Shown here: positions 41,170 through 55,300 of the stretch, in pieces
How positions within the stretch are numbered: the first letter of the stretch is position 1
How the letters are laid out: each line of letters begins with the position of its first letter
Assembly: GCA_907165275.2 (NCBI GenBank)
Contig: OU015652.1
Coordinates: 2,433,001 to 2,497,000, forward strand
Origin: Zygaena filipendulae
Lineage: Eukaryota > Arthropoda > Insecta > Lepidoptera > Zygaenidae
DNA: 64,000 nucleotides
Reading direction: 5' to 3'
Position numbers and translations under genes: made by a program
Notes under the pieces: generated by a model
The model's database searches: none
Told to the model about the DNA's origin: nothing
What the model saw: only the letters and a program-made list of their open reading frames with translations

Positions 41170-44100
41170 ACTTACAATCTTTGATTATACACATGCTCAT
41201 GATCGATTAACTAGGTAGGTACATAATCGAGCCATTTGAATTGGGTAATTTTTGTTTTTGAAATATTTTTCTCATACAAACATTAAATTGAACTCGTTAA
41301 CTCCTTCAGATATTATGTTAGGTTCTTTTGTGAGGATTGTTTATCTGAAATTGCACTTTCCAGTATGTCTATAGTCCTTTCATGTCATGTCATGTCATTT
41401 GCATTTCCCTTAACATTAATTTCCCTGAATGTTTAATTTATGCATCATCAGATGTATAAACATCTGCTTCCTTTCTATGTAAGCCTTTTCTTATTCAATA
41501 AATTTAAATCTTAAATATAGTAAACAACTGAAGTACTCTAAGCATTCTTGTGATAAAGTCTCGGCTAGTCGCAGATCGTCGTCGCTTAATGGTAAAGAAA
41601 ACTGCATCCAGCTTATTATCTTATGCAACTAAAACTACAATTATTTTTGTAGAATTAGTTGCTAATTGCTATATACTCAATCTCGACATGTGTATAATCA
41701 AAACTTACAATGTTAATTATTGTATCCCCGGATGTGTGTTTATTAATTTTGTAGTGTACTTGTGGAATTTTATGGGCTGTTTTATTTCGGGACATTACAG
41801 TTGAACTATGATAATTTATTCGTTTGATAATTTTTTTACAAAGAGGTGAATAACTATTTAGTTCAGAGGCAAATTTTTAAACTCTGATTTGCCTGTTGGA
41901 ACTCCTTATTTTAATGAATATCATTTGATTAATAAATGTTTGTTGGCATTTAACTTATTAAGTTAGTTAAATGCCAATTAACATTAATTTAATGAACGTC
42001 TCTGAGTGCGGCAGTTTTGTTTTTAAAATTTTGCTGCCGATAGATTCTGTTGATTATAATATTATACTCGTGATAATAATTTTTATACTACTTAAGCTGG
42101 ATTTTGTCACTGCCCTGAAGCGTGCGCAGTTTTCGTATAGTTTCGCATCGAATTTTCGGTGTATATAATATTATTATATTGCTTTAACTGAAACAGAGTT
42201 GTGCCTCTTACAATTAATATTTTTGTAAACATAGAGATGAAAAGTCATCTCGATATAATTAAAAAACAATGATGTAAATTATTTAAAGTCTTCTAAAAAC
42301 GCATACGATGTTATTCTTAAATATTGTCGAATTATCTTTTTTATGAATTGGTTCAACTCGTAAAGAGAAATGTTTATTTTTCCCACAAAACCACAAGCAC
42401 GCTCAAAACTTACACAATCTCTACAGTTTTTTAAATTGCGTTTTATGTAAACGAATGCTTAGAACTTGTATAATTTTAGAGAGGTGTTAGGTTTTGTTTC
42501 AAATATCCCGCTTTTTTTCTGATTCTTTATAATGAATGTAATATAAATACTAACATTGATATATATTATATCTATATATATATATATGTATCGTATAGGT
42601 TTAATTTAAATGTCGTAATGAGTCAATTTTACAGCAAATTAGCGATGATCTCAGACACGACGTGTATTGTACTCCTTATTAGTACTTCGGGCACATTGAA
42701 TGTGATAGACATACGAATTAAATGCAAACCGTCTTGGTTAACGATCTACGAAATTTTCTGAAGGATACACGTCATTATATGTGGATTATGGAATGGCAAT
42801 TACAGTGATATTTACAATTATTATCTTTAGTTCCAACAATCCAATCATCTCCTTGTTTATGAAATTATGTGATGTCAGTGCACAATAAATTGTACGATTA
42901 ATAGACAGACTCGTATCGTTTTAAAATACAATAACATTTTCCTGTGGCGCACATCGTCCATTTCAGAAAATGCCAATGGTTTTCTCAAAACGCCAATCGT
43001 ACACAACGTCATATCAAAGTTTATCTTTTCGCTAAACGTCTCCTCCTCAACTAATATATATATTACCTTAAAATATCAATTTTTCATCACTTATTTAGGA
43101 CTACGCGAGACAAAAAGTCGTAAAAACGGCAAAAACTATATTGGGAAGTTGTCGTTTAGGGAAATTGACTTGACAATGAAACTAGTCGTGTGGTGGCGAT
43201 ACCGAGTGCAGTGCACGCGTGTTCGTTATTTGCAATTGTCATTGGCGTTTCTCCATATTGTATTTAACATTGTTATTGATAAATCGCGATAGGCGCCTTA
43301 ACGGAAGAAGTGTAGAAAGTCTATGTCTATGACATTATCGACATATTATGGATTGGTTGATCTTTGAAAAGTGCGCGTCTTGCGTCGGAGCCGCTACTAA
43401 CTACTAGTATTTCAAAATCGAATGCAATGTTCATCTGCCATTTTCTTATTCTATGGACAATAAAAATAGATTTAAATAATTTTGTTTTGAAAAAGGCCAC
43501 TTATATTTCTGATGTAGTACTTATCATGTTTGCTGTAGAAAAATGTTAACGAAATGAAAATTGTGATTGTTGTTTTTTTACATTCATTATGTTAAGACTA
43601 GATAGTCAAAACGTTTCGAATTTACAAATTTGGACACATAAAAAAATCTTGTATCGTTTATTTGTTGTTTTTCCGCAACACAATGTGCAATTAGCATTTT
43701 AGGTAAACAACTTAGGTAAATAATACTTTGTATTTTGTTTTACGTCGTACGTATTTAGTATTTACCTGCCTATTTAAATTAATATTATGGAAAAGTTGGA
43801 TTGTGAACTGAATAATGTTAATTAATTAATAATTTTTTTAGTATTCCTATGCTTTTTAACGCAAAAAATGGACACGAGTAAATGTTATCTATATTTATTT
43901 TTATTGTACAGCAAAGGAGTACGGATCTTCACGATTTTAGGTGTTGCTCTTTTTGTTTTTCATAAAAACATATCAGCAACTGTTTAGTCGAATTGTTTAA
44001 TTTTCGACGCTTCGCGCACTGCTCGTGCCAAAACTACTCTGGCGCCCTCTGCCGTCGCTCCGTTCCGACTCCGTTGTCTCATCTATTCCGTTTAGCGTGT

Positions 44101-46374
44101 AAAGTTACTAGACGTAAGTTATTTTACTCTTTAGATAATGTATGTCTTAACCATAGTTTTAATACTTAGTTGTGTAACGTTTTTAGTGGAAAAAAAACAG
44201 AATGCTCGGTGATACAGTTATGGAAGGGGAAGTCATTAAATTATTTGAACTAATGAATTATGTGATAGTATCATTATTCGTGCAACTGGTGCTGTGAAGT
44301 TGTTTGCGACATACAATACGGACGACTACTTACTATCGATGATATTGCAATGAAGTGTACAGTGTTCAAAATTAGGCGAACTTGTTTGATTTCAGTTTGT
44401 GTGTGACGAGACGCCTGGAATAAATTTAATAATAAACGTCTATCGCGAGTTGTTGATTTTAGAAAAAAAAAACGCTCGCTTTGTGTACTATTGTACCTAC
44501 TATTACTGACAATGATTTTTTTTAAATAGGTACAGCACTAGCCGAAGCGGGCTACGAACGAGCAAGCGTAGCGACTTATAAATAAAATCAACTGCGAACT
44601 AGTTTACCTAATTTTGGATTTTACCCTAGGCCAGAGCGAGCATTTACTGCTCGTGTGGACTTGTTCCATCCCACACTCATGCTCCCAGTGAGTGCATAGA
44701 AAACTTTAGTTAAAATTTTGCTCCCACTTCAGTGATTAAAAATATGTAGGTACCTCGATTTTGTTCCATTATATTTTATTATACAATGGTGGGGATAGCA
44801 ATTCGTAATGCACCAGTGAATTCAAATAAGCTTCTCTACCTATAATTAATCTTGTACCATATAGTTTTAAAATTTGCAATATACGTATTAATGATTTAAA
44901 AAAAAAACCTTTTCAAAATCCTCATAGAGGAAGAAAATTGTATGATCGATTTTTAATGCTTCATTTATAATCAGTAATTTTTAAATAGAATTTAAAGATT
45001 TGTGAGCGAGGCGTTTTTAATAATTTCTATGCAGTCCCCGTCCAACGTCCCACGCGGCGACAAATGGGAAATATTGTATAGAAATTGTTACGGGACAGCT
45101 AAGAATGATCCTCTGTTTGAACGTGTGAAGTGGGAGATGGTATGGCTCATTTTCTATGGAGGAATGTTTGAACTTTGTATGACGTAATCTACTGTACTGA
45201 CACCCTGTCTTGTAACAATCGTTGCAATACTTAGTAATATTTTGTCGATGTGATTTGTTCAAACGTGTTGCTTACAAGAGCCGACAGCGATAATTTTAAC
45301 GCGACTGATGTTCCTGAAAACTATGTTCATAAAAAAAACTTCTCAAGTCTCTGTAATAAAAATTCATCCTTTGTTACAATTTGTATCATGATATAAAAAA
45401 ATAGTGAAATAAAGAAATGTGTGTAACTAGGACGACTCTCTGTTGTTTTATTGGTTTGTTCAGGTATTTGATTTAAACACGATTTGGTTGATGCCAAATT
45501 TTATTTCAAATACTTGAAGTTTTACATACACAGATCCATTGACTATTAAAACACTACACACGTGCATATATTCTGATTATAATTTGACACAAATGACGTA
45601 TTTTATATTATAAATACGAATCTTTTATAACTATTTTCTATAACGGGTAAGATACCTGGTACAAAGATGAAAAAGTAATATGGATTATTAACATTTCTAT
45701 AATTTTAAAAAATCAGTCTTTCTATACTGAGCACACGACGCGGAGGCTTCTAAGGTGGATTGGTGCACTGTGATTTGTTTACTCTTAAATCAATATCCAA
45801 GACCAGATCTCGCACACTTGCGTTCATTATTATCAAGTTGGTGCAGCACCTTTACAAAACTTATCTGTGACAAGTCTTGGGTGACGTTAAATATTCGAAA
45901 AGTTATCTAAAATATATAACTATTTATTATTTATCTATAAAGAAGTCGATTCTATCTGTTCGTCATGTTTAGAGAAGAATCCAGAGAGAAGGCAAATTTT
46001 GAAAATTTGATCAAATTTTTTGATTAAAATGTGGAAGATTGGCAACAAAGTGACCGTGATACACGGGAAAGGACTTAAAAAGTAAAAATTACAAAATTCC
46101 GAATTACTACTGTACATCTACGGCACATCAGTATCTACGGATTTCCATTAGTTTAAGAAGTGACAGACAGAATCGCCAACTTAATATATCTAAACTTATT
46201 AATATAATTAGAGAAACGTAAAAAATAATTACCAGACGAATATAATTTACATCTAAATATACAAACTGTACCTAATAATTACAAAATATAATAATAGACA
46301 CAAAATATATAGATATTACTTATAAACCTTCAGCTTAGAAAGAACATGAGTGAAAGAAACCGTCTGTGGTCGCT
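41170..46374. other. Between the E2 gene and the CD63-like gene
   Basis: AT-rich, without a supported coding exon. Likely 3' UTR of the E2 gene up to AATAAA at 41,497 or further to 45,408, and of the CD63-like gene down to about 45,923 (minus-strand AATAAA). A (TA)n run lies at 42,561-42,595 and half of a family E MITE at 41,925. Confidence 0.4.
41925..42055. mobile_element. Family E fragment (half element)
   Basis: Shares with the 36,921 copy the centre (AATGCCAATTAACATTAATT) and the right-arm words GAGTGCGGCAGTTTTGTTTT; the outer part is missing. It lies downstream of the E2 gene. Confidence 0.6.
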
Positions 46375-49300
46375 TTAGACCGTCTCGTACTGGCTCCGGA
46401 TGGAGCGAGCGAGGCAGCAGGCGAATATCACGCCCAGCAACTGGAATGCAGTAAATCATATTATAACAAAAAATAAGTATTCCCCAAACTTTTCCTAACG
46501 TAATATTAGTAAGTAACTAATTCGACAAAACCCGGTAATAGGTAATTTCGAAATCCCAGCGGGAATTACGTGATGAAAAGTACCCTATGCCCTATTCCAG
46601 ACCAGGGATGTTGCGGATGCCAATTTTTCTACAATCCAGACTATAATCTAATTCCAAATTCCATCCATTTCCGTTCAGGCGTTCTGGCCTTATTGAGTAA
46701 CCAACATCCATACATCGAAACTTTCAGATTTATAGTATTAGCAGCCCGGTGACACTCCATACAAAAAACTGATTCAAGTACTTTAACCACAGGTAAAGAC
46801 GGCTGGCTTGTACGTACACGTGTTGGGCGTGTGTGCGTATCGTAAGTTTGAAAGCGAGCTGACAGTAACTGTAGGCTGTCAGTGGATGATTGTCACATGT
46901 AAGATTCTACATGTGTCAATTTTTTTCGGTCTTTACCAAGGTCATTTTCGCGAGGTCTGAAGAGGCATGAAATTGGTGGGAAGCGGAGAGTGTCGTTTCT
47001 TTATACGTATAATCTAGATTCTTTGGTATTAGTAAAAATTAGTTAGAATAATGGGTATGCTAATTGGCCATGGAACTCTATAACAAAGCAGATAAAACCG
47101 ACCTGAACTATTGCGATGCCGACTCCCACGCCCGCCAGCACGACGGCGATGGCCTTGAGGTTGTCGACGAGCATGTGGAGGCAGCCCGCCAGGTGCAGCG
47201 CGGGCGAGGCGGCCGTGCACGGCGCGGCCGCGCCCGCGGTGATCTCGCGCCCGGCGCAGCACGTCTCCGGGATCTCCAGCCCCTTCGCCGTCCAGTCCGT
47301 GTAGTTGTTGATGCCGCAGCATTGCAACTGTGCAGTCGATACCGATAGAATAGATTGTAACAACGATTGATTCAAATTAACAAGGATGAATTAAAATTAA
47401 CAACGATGAACTAATATTAACAACGATGAATTAATATTAACAACGCCCAAATAAAATATTGTGAATCTCATTTCTGCAGGGAAAACTGACCACGAAAGTG
47501 AATTTACAGTACAGACAGGTGTAAAGGTAATTATTATAAAATACTATCTATTCCACACGGTTTAACGCGTTATTTTAGGAGTTCCCTCGAGAGTTCCGGC
47601 ATAAAAAGTAACCTATGACCTCTGTACCCTTGACGACGTGTTATGCAAAATTCCATGATGATTGGTCGAGTAGTTAGGGCATAAAAAGGTAACAAACAAA
47701 AATAAATTGGCGTTAGGAATCGCTGCACGTATAGTTTAAAACAACTCACGTCAGTTTGGATCACGTCGAATGTCTTCTTGACGTCAGCGTTAGTGTAGTA
47801 CTCTTCCATGGTGGTGTTCAGTTGGCGCGTGATGGACGCCTCCAGATCCTGCCGCTTCACGTAGCCGGCGATGCCGACGCCCAGCTCCGCGACGAACACG
47901 ATCAGCAACAACACCGAGAACTGGGGAACGGGCAGCCATATTTACACATCTTTTTTTCTTCAATGTGGCAACAGGCGCCTTGGATAAGTAGGCGCTCTAT
48001 TCATGCCAGTGTCAAGCTCTTCCCTGTGGTTAATTTCGGAATTCCCCGCTGTTTCATCGAACCGCGGTTCATTTTCGAAGTTTCCGCGGGAATTCAGGAA
48101 CACAGACTAGAGTACCCTATGTCATTTATGTATCCCTGACAACGTGTATGTAAATTTTTGCCGAAGGCATGAAAGTGTAACGAACGAACAAACAAACTCA
48201 CTTTCGTTTTCCTTTACTATTGCAAAGGATAACGGGTTTAGTTTGGCGCTAGTTTGATATCGGGTACGCCTTTTGCACATTAATCATTATAAGTAGGGTT
48301 GCCACCCGTACTATATTATATAGTATCGTACTATATTTCAGTCAATTGTACTATTACTATTATACTTGTTACTATTATAGAAAAATAATATAGCACGAAA
48401 AATACTATATTTTTATGGCTAATTCAACTGTCGCGCTTTTTTATACAGCTGTGACAGGTCTGGAAAGCACCCGCAGCGCAGCACGGGGAATTTCAGAACG
48501 AAACGCATACCCGGCAACAAAACGTCAACAGCTGTCAAACCAGCAATAATTTGTGAATGAATGCTGCCCGATACTTATGGATTACAAAATATATTTTCAT
48601 TACTCATACTCGGAAAGTAGGTCTGAAGTTGCCTGAGAAGCGGGTTGAAAGTAACCCTTTTCAGCCCTAGGGAGAATCGCTTTCAACTGACAACTGTCAA
48701 ATTATTAAAAAAAAACTAGTTCTATTTTCACATTTCTATTGAACCATGTTTCAACTTTCTATACAGCCAGCGCGATGTAAAATTTAAATAACGTAAAGTT
48801 TAAGTAGGTATTAATTAAAATAAAATTCACTCACTTTTTCTTAAGCTAATTCCTATTTATATTTTTTATTTTCTTTAATTAATAATTAAAGATAATATTT
48901 TTTTTAGGTCACCACAATGTAAATAAAAAATACTGGCCGAATAGCTAGCCGGCCAAAGAAAAAGAAATAGGTGGGAAAGTGTCAAGCGACTATCCGATCT
49001 TCACTCATTTTTTCTTTAGCTAATTCCTATTTTTATTTTGACTTTCCTTGCATTCGTAATGAAAAGCACAGTGTTACCCTCGGGAGAAAGTACTTTCACC
49101 CCTAGGATAACAATGTACTACACACATCAAAAGTGTCTAGGGATCAAGAACATTTTTTGCTATAAAACGAAACTCAATTAATTTAAATCTAATTTAATCT
49201 TCTGGACTGGCCGCCTACCTTATTTCCCATATCTAAAATAACAACTCATCCCCACATTTTAAATAAATTAAGAAAAATTTCATTTTTTGTAAGTTGTGAG

Positions 49301-52300
49301 AAATTGAACCAATTCCAAGTCGACAATAAAATAGCAAAAAAAGGCAAAAACAGGGGATTTTGAAACTTATATTGTAATGACTAAACAAATTAATACTCTG
49401 TGTTCCTTCCATTGATACGAATCACAGATTCGCAGCGATTTGGCATGCTAAAAATCTTGAAAAAATGTACTTGATCCCTAGACACTTTTGATGTGTGTAT
49501 TTTACTATTTTTTTCCCTGCATTTTCCAATACTATATTTTTGCACGTTTTTTCGGAAAAATACTATATTTTTTCCAAAAAAAAGTGGAAACCCTAATTAT
49601 AAGACAAGAACAAGAAAAATGTCTTGTCTGGTTTATTGTACCCATTTATCGCCATGTGTAGGCGCGACATCGAACATTCAGCCGACAGAATAACTAGAAT
49701 GCGCATGTCTTATTCAACATAAGAAAAAATATCTTGTAATATGTTTATGACCTTCCATATAACAATCAAAGCGACTAGATTTATTATAAGACATTTCTCA
49801 TAAGACAAAAGAAAATTTCTTATAATGTGCAAAAGGCCTTAGGTCGTTGATATGCTTAGTACGACATACAGTGAGCGCAAGCAGTTATCATTTTAAGTGG
49901 TTTATTCCAACTTGTTAGACCAGTAGTTAGATGATCGAACTGTTCAGGCTAAAAAGACATTATTGCATCCATACTCTTGTGTGTTTAACCGAAGGTAATT
50001 TCGCGACTTTCCATGCACACAATGATTTTGTGTTAAATAATTTACAAATATACGAAAGTTTAACTATGAATATTAAAAACTAGAAATACCAGATCGATCG
50101 AAAAAAAACTTAAAGGTCAGCGTGGCGTTCAACGTGTTATTATTTAATGATTGCGATAAAACTTTCATACCTACGCACGGTCTAATAGGACAACATTTAA
50201 GTGCACAGCGACGACCGCTGTTAACGAGACATTAAGAAGTGGTTGAGAGGAAGTAGCCATTTAGCTGAGACGAGGCGATTGGAGCGTGCGCGAGCGCCGC
50301 GCGCCGCGCCGTGTCAGCGAGGTCGGCGCTGTCGAGTTGACGAGTTTTGTCAGCCAATTGAGCATGACAGATTGAAGCGTGTAAAAATAGTCACCTCGTT
50401 GAGGTAAATCGCTTGAACGAAACTCACGTGTGTTTTCCCAACTTTTTATTAAAAGTACGTAATATAATTAAAATTCTATATTCTTGTTAGTAAAATAATA
50501 GCAATTTTTGTATAGACGCTTAAAAACACCTAAATAAATAAAAAATAAATAAAATATGCACATGAAAACTTGTTTTAATTGGCTGACCAAGTGACTGATG
50601 ATTTTTTATAGGTACTTAGTTGTCTATGCGTTTAAGATTGTAGAATGGACATTGAATTGAGATGTCACGTGACACTAATAGGGGTGTAAAGGCGATAACT
50701 ATTCCCTGCGGTTTCACTCGTTTTGATTTTCGATCTCCCATGAATTCCCCAATAAAAAGTAGTCTATGTAGGGACGTAGATCCTGACAACGTGTATGCTA
50801 AATTTCATTATATTATGTACATACAGAGTTACTTTTGCATTTGCAATACCATACTAGTAGAGAGTGAACTATTCAAGGTTATCCAATAACACGCGTGTTA
50901 ATATGATTTTTCATACAAATATTTATATTTGTGAAATGTGATGACTAGGTGTGGATCATGGATGTGGATACCAAAATCACCGGTACGTTTTGTACTACGG
51001 CTATGGAAGTTACAATAGAAAGTACCCACAAATAATCCGCGTTAATTTCGTTGTTCCCGCGGAAATTACAGGACGAAAAGTACCCTATGTTCTTTTCTTT
51101 ACCCCTGACAGGATGGACGTACGCAAAATTTCATGGTGATCGGTTGAGCCGTGAGAAGTGAAAGCGTAACAAACAAACAAACTCACTTTCGCATTTGTAA
51201 TGGTATTAAGGATTATACATATATTATTAACTAACTGTCCCCCGCGGTCTCACCCGCGGTAATTTCGAAGTTCCCGCGGGAATTTCGGGATAAAAAGTAC
51301 CCTATGTCCTTCTCTGTACCCTAGACAACGCGCTTGAAAAATTTCATGATGATCGGTTGAGCTGTTAGGGCGTGAAAGCGTAACAGACAGACAGACAGAG
51401 TTACTTTCGCATTTATAATATTAGTAGGGATTGGGATTTCCGTTAGATAGCTATTTCTATATCAATGGCGTAAACATATTTAAATTTTAATGGAATGAAC
51501 ACCACAGATAAACCCGATGGAGTGGGTAGGTACATGTTGAATGTTGTGATTAAGCGTTTGCGATACGGTTTAGTTACGCCTTATTCAACAACGCCGATGA
51601 CCAGTCGCACACGACGAGTCATCGACGTTGCGGAAATGGAAAGGATGACTTGGGTTCGGTAATTACCATAAATTGATGTTGTTCGGACGTGCATACCTAA
51701 TTAAGAAGTAGAGTTGAGTTAAAGACGTGCTTGTTAATTGTTTCTATACAGTTAACCGCGGCTAATGTTACCTTGTTACCCATAACATCGTTGAAAAGGC
51801 TGACTTAATGCCATATTGGCATTCTCTGTCAGTCAACTTTAAGACGGGAAAGTACGAGTGGTAGTGCTTGGAACGGTTTTGGGGAAACTCATTATAATAT
51901 AGACAAAGACATTAAAAGATTAAAAGTATTATCTATACATAAAAAGACATACGAGAATATAGCTACACACAAAAAATATTGAGTGATATAATTCACTACT
52001 TGGCTAAGGAGATGTTGATATAAGTACCCTAGTTATGAAAATGTATTTGTACGAAGATTGGCGAATGTCAGTGGGTAGCGACTTCCAGAGCTGGATAACC
52101 AAAAGATCAGGGACAAATCCAGTCTTGTGAGAACTGAGAAGTAATTTTAAGAAAATTTCAAAGTAAAATATTATGTTATGGCTAATGACTGACAGATTAA
52201 AAATGTACCTACTTTAACTTACGAAGAGACAAGAACTACATTCACAAAACAGTCAATGGAGATAATATTATGTCGATAAGTTTTGTGCAACCGTTTAAAA

Positions 52301-55300
52301 GTAGGTATAAGCATATAGGTACATATATGATACGAAGACGATAATGAGGTACACTGGCGACCTTAGTTATTGTTCATTGACGTTTTGAGACAAAAACGTT
52401 TGTATCGTCGCACAACTTTATTTATGATTTTACAAATGACGTCATGGTCTAATTCCAAAAGTAATTCAGCGGGGACGCCCCTAAAAGCACTGCATGTGTA
52501 CGTCACGAGATAAATATATTAAAAGCAAATCGAGTGTTCGCACAGTGCACTCGATTCTATTTATAAACTACTTTGTTTTTTCCAAGAAACGCCTGATAAC
52601 ACAGTGACTACTGACTAATGCTTCTATCTGGCAATTAAAAAAAAAACACCAAGTTATAACGCCATTGTCCGATTAAATTTAAAACACTTGTCCAAAATCT
52701 TTATCAAGCTTTGTCAAATATTCCGAATTGGAGAGCGGAGAAAATTGCACAAATATCTACTACTATTACTAAAAATTGAACTAAATACTTATGCAAAACA
52801 AAAATGAAAGGATAACGTGTTTCGATACTACTGTAAGTTGCGTCGATGTAAAAAAAAATACGTTTTAGTATATCAATGATACGTATAAATTTAAAATTGT
52901 CTTTTAATTAGCTAATTCAGACCTTCAATAAACTATGAACTACATCCTAATATTATAAATGTGAAAATGTGGATGTTTGTTACTCAATCACGCAAAAACG
53001 GCTGAACGGATTTGGATGAAATTTGGCATGCACGTTGTCAGAGGTACAGAAAAGGACATAGGGTACTTTTTATCCCGGAATTCTCGAAATTACTAAGGGT
53101 GAAACCGCGGGGGACAGCCAGTTACCCAAAGTTGCCAAGTAAAGTTGTTACTCAGTCACGCTGCTGAGCGAAATCTGGAGGCCGATCGAGCTATTTTATA
53201 ACGACCAAAACAAAACCAAACCTCACACGTTTAAACGTCAAATTTTAAATTAATATTTTAAGCATATTTCAATTAAAATTTGACGTTTAAACGTGTGAAG
53301 TTTGGTTTTGTTTTGGTAATGTCGTTATAAAATAGCGCGATCGGCCTCCAGATGTGAAGTTTGGCACAAAATAGAAGTTTTAATATGACGTGCGATATCC
53401 AACGGGTTAAAAAAAGAAGCCTCAGGATAGACAATGAATAGAACGCCTATATTAGTATTTGGAAGATTTTTGTAACTCGATATCTTACAATATCTTACAG
53501 CTACATAGAAGGCTCGACGCGAAGGCGTCGGCGGGGGAACAGCGGGATATATTTTATACATATAACTATAATATAGAATATGATTAACGTTTGGACATCA
53601 CCACACAGCTCCACTTGGTCTTAAACTAAGCAGAACTTGTACTAAGAATTAAGAATTAAGATTTTATATCTTTGTGTTAAAAAATTAAGATTATATTTTG
53701 TTTGGTTAAAGAATTAAGATTTTATTTTGTTTGGTAAATACTCAAGTTCATAGAACATAAAACTAATTGTTGTAACAGAGATTAGGTTCCTAAAGTTAGA
53801 AAAAATGTAATAGAATGCTTAGCTGTGTAAATTAAATATATTAAGAAAAATTCTTTGTAAAGGGGGATGATGTATTGGAACGCAGTTCAATTATACTGTG
53901 TTCACTGTAACGTACCTAATAAAACCATAGTGTGTGATCTATGGTAACACTATTATTTGTGACTTGCATATTAGACGGACACACACCTCGCACTACGTGT
54001 TACCTAAATTTGTACTAATTATTAATAACTATCAAAGTAAGAAATAAACACCTCCAGACCTCAAGCCGTCTTTCAATCATTGAACAATACAGGATAGATA
54101 TGTACCTACGAATATAATGCTTATATAGTTTTTTTTGCATCTAAAGTTAAAGCCACACTAGAAAGAGCAGGTGGCCACACTGCAAGCGACGCCCCTAGGT
54201 AGTTGCCTAGCTAGTCACCATACGATGCCAGACGAAACAACTTGTTCCATCGCAATCGGTTCAACAAAATTGAACAGAAACAACAATCAAAACCAATTCG
54301 AAATTCAAACATTAAAGTACTACTTCAAGTAAGTAGGTACCGTGATACCAGCAGCGCTGTACTTGCAACACTGCACACATCAAAAACATTTAAAGTATTT
54401 TGGTACGGGCCCACTACCGCTGTTTTCTCTGCCATACGTTTATTTATGCCCCACTGCATATGGCCGCGGCCTTCATTATGTAAAACGTGATCAACAGATG
54501 ACCTTTCAGCAGTCTGTGACTGAGAGGGAAAAAAAATCAAACTGATCGCCGTGCAGATAGGAGGCGTCCATTAACTACGTGAGCCGTTCAGGGGGGAGGG
54601 GGTCGAGTCGAATCACTCCTACACAATAATATCTACCGCGGTCGTGAAAGGCCATAAAGGAGCAAAGTATAGACAAACATAGTATATTATGTACACATTT
54701 AGAAATCCCCCATAAGGGATGAGAGTGTCGAGCCAAATGTCACATCTCAGAAAGGGGGGGCCGGGATGGCCCGCGTAGTCCTCGAGTCAATATGTATGTA
54801 TAACTACTACACGACTCAAACCACAACCACGGGTAAAATAATAATACACAAACCACAATCCCAACTAGTAGGTATAACAAATTGGGAAAATAGCCAGGGC
54901 TTAAAGAAGTTTTATGTTTTGTGAATTGTAAATTAATAACATTGTTTACTATATACGTTAGGCTTCGCGATAATTTTTTTTATCACTTTGAAATGTGAAA
55001 AAGCTATAATCAATTCACCTATGAGTTATGACTATAAATTAAATTTTACTAAAAATTTTTCCGTTCATAGGAATGGAATAAAAATAAATTAATTAGTGAC
55101 AAAATTTTATCGAGAAATACTCGTACCAACTGTAAATTAACTCATGGATGTCAATGGCGTCATTGTTGTTAACCTCGATAGATCATGTTAAAAAATTACA
55201 GGATTTTAGAAATTATGATGAAAATTTGGAGATTTACTAATATTTATATATGCTAAATAAAACAAACGAAAATCAATTCAGCTGTTTCAGAAGGATAAAA

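Noticed and set aside
47029..47348. Arg/Gly/Ala-rich frames on both strands
   Set aside because: Shadows of the GC-rich exon 4 of the CD63-like tetraspanin.
47371..47446. Possible CRISPR-like array
   Set aside because: Short contiguous tandem units without unique spacers, in an intron of a eukaryotic gene.
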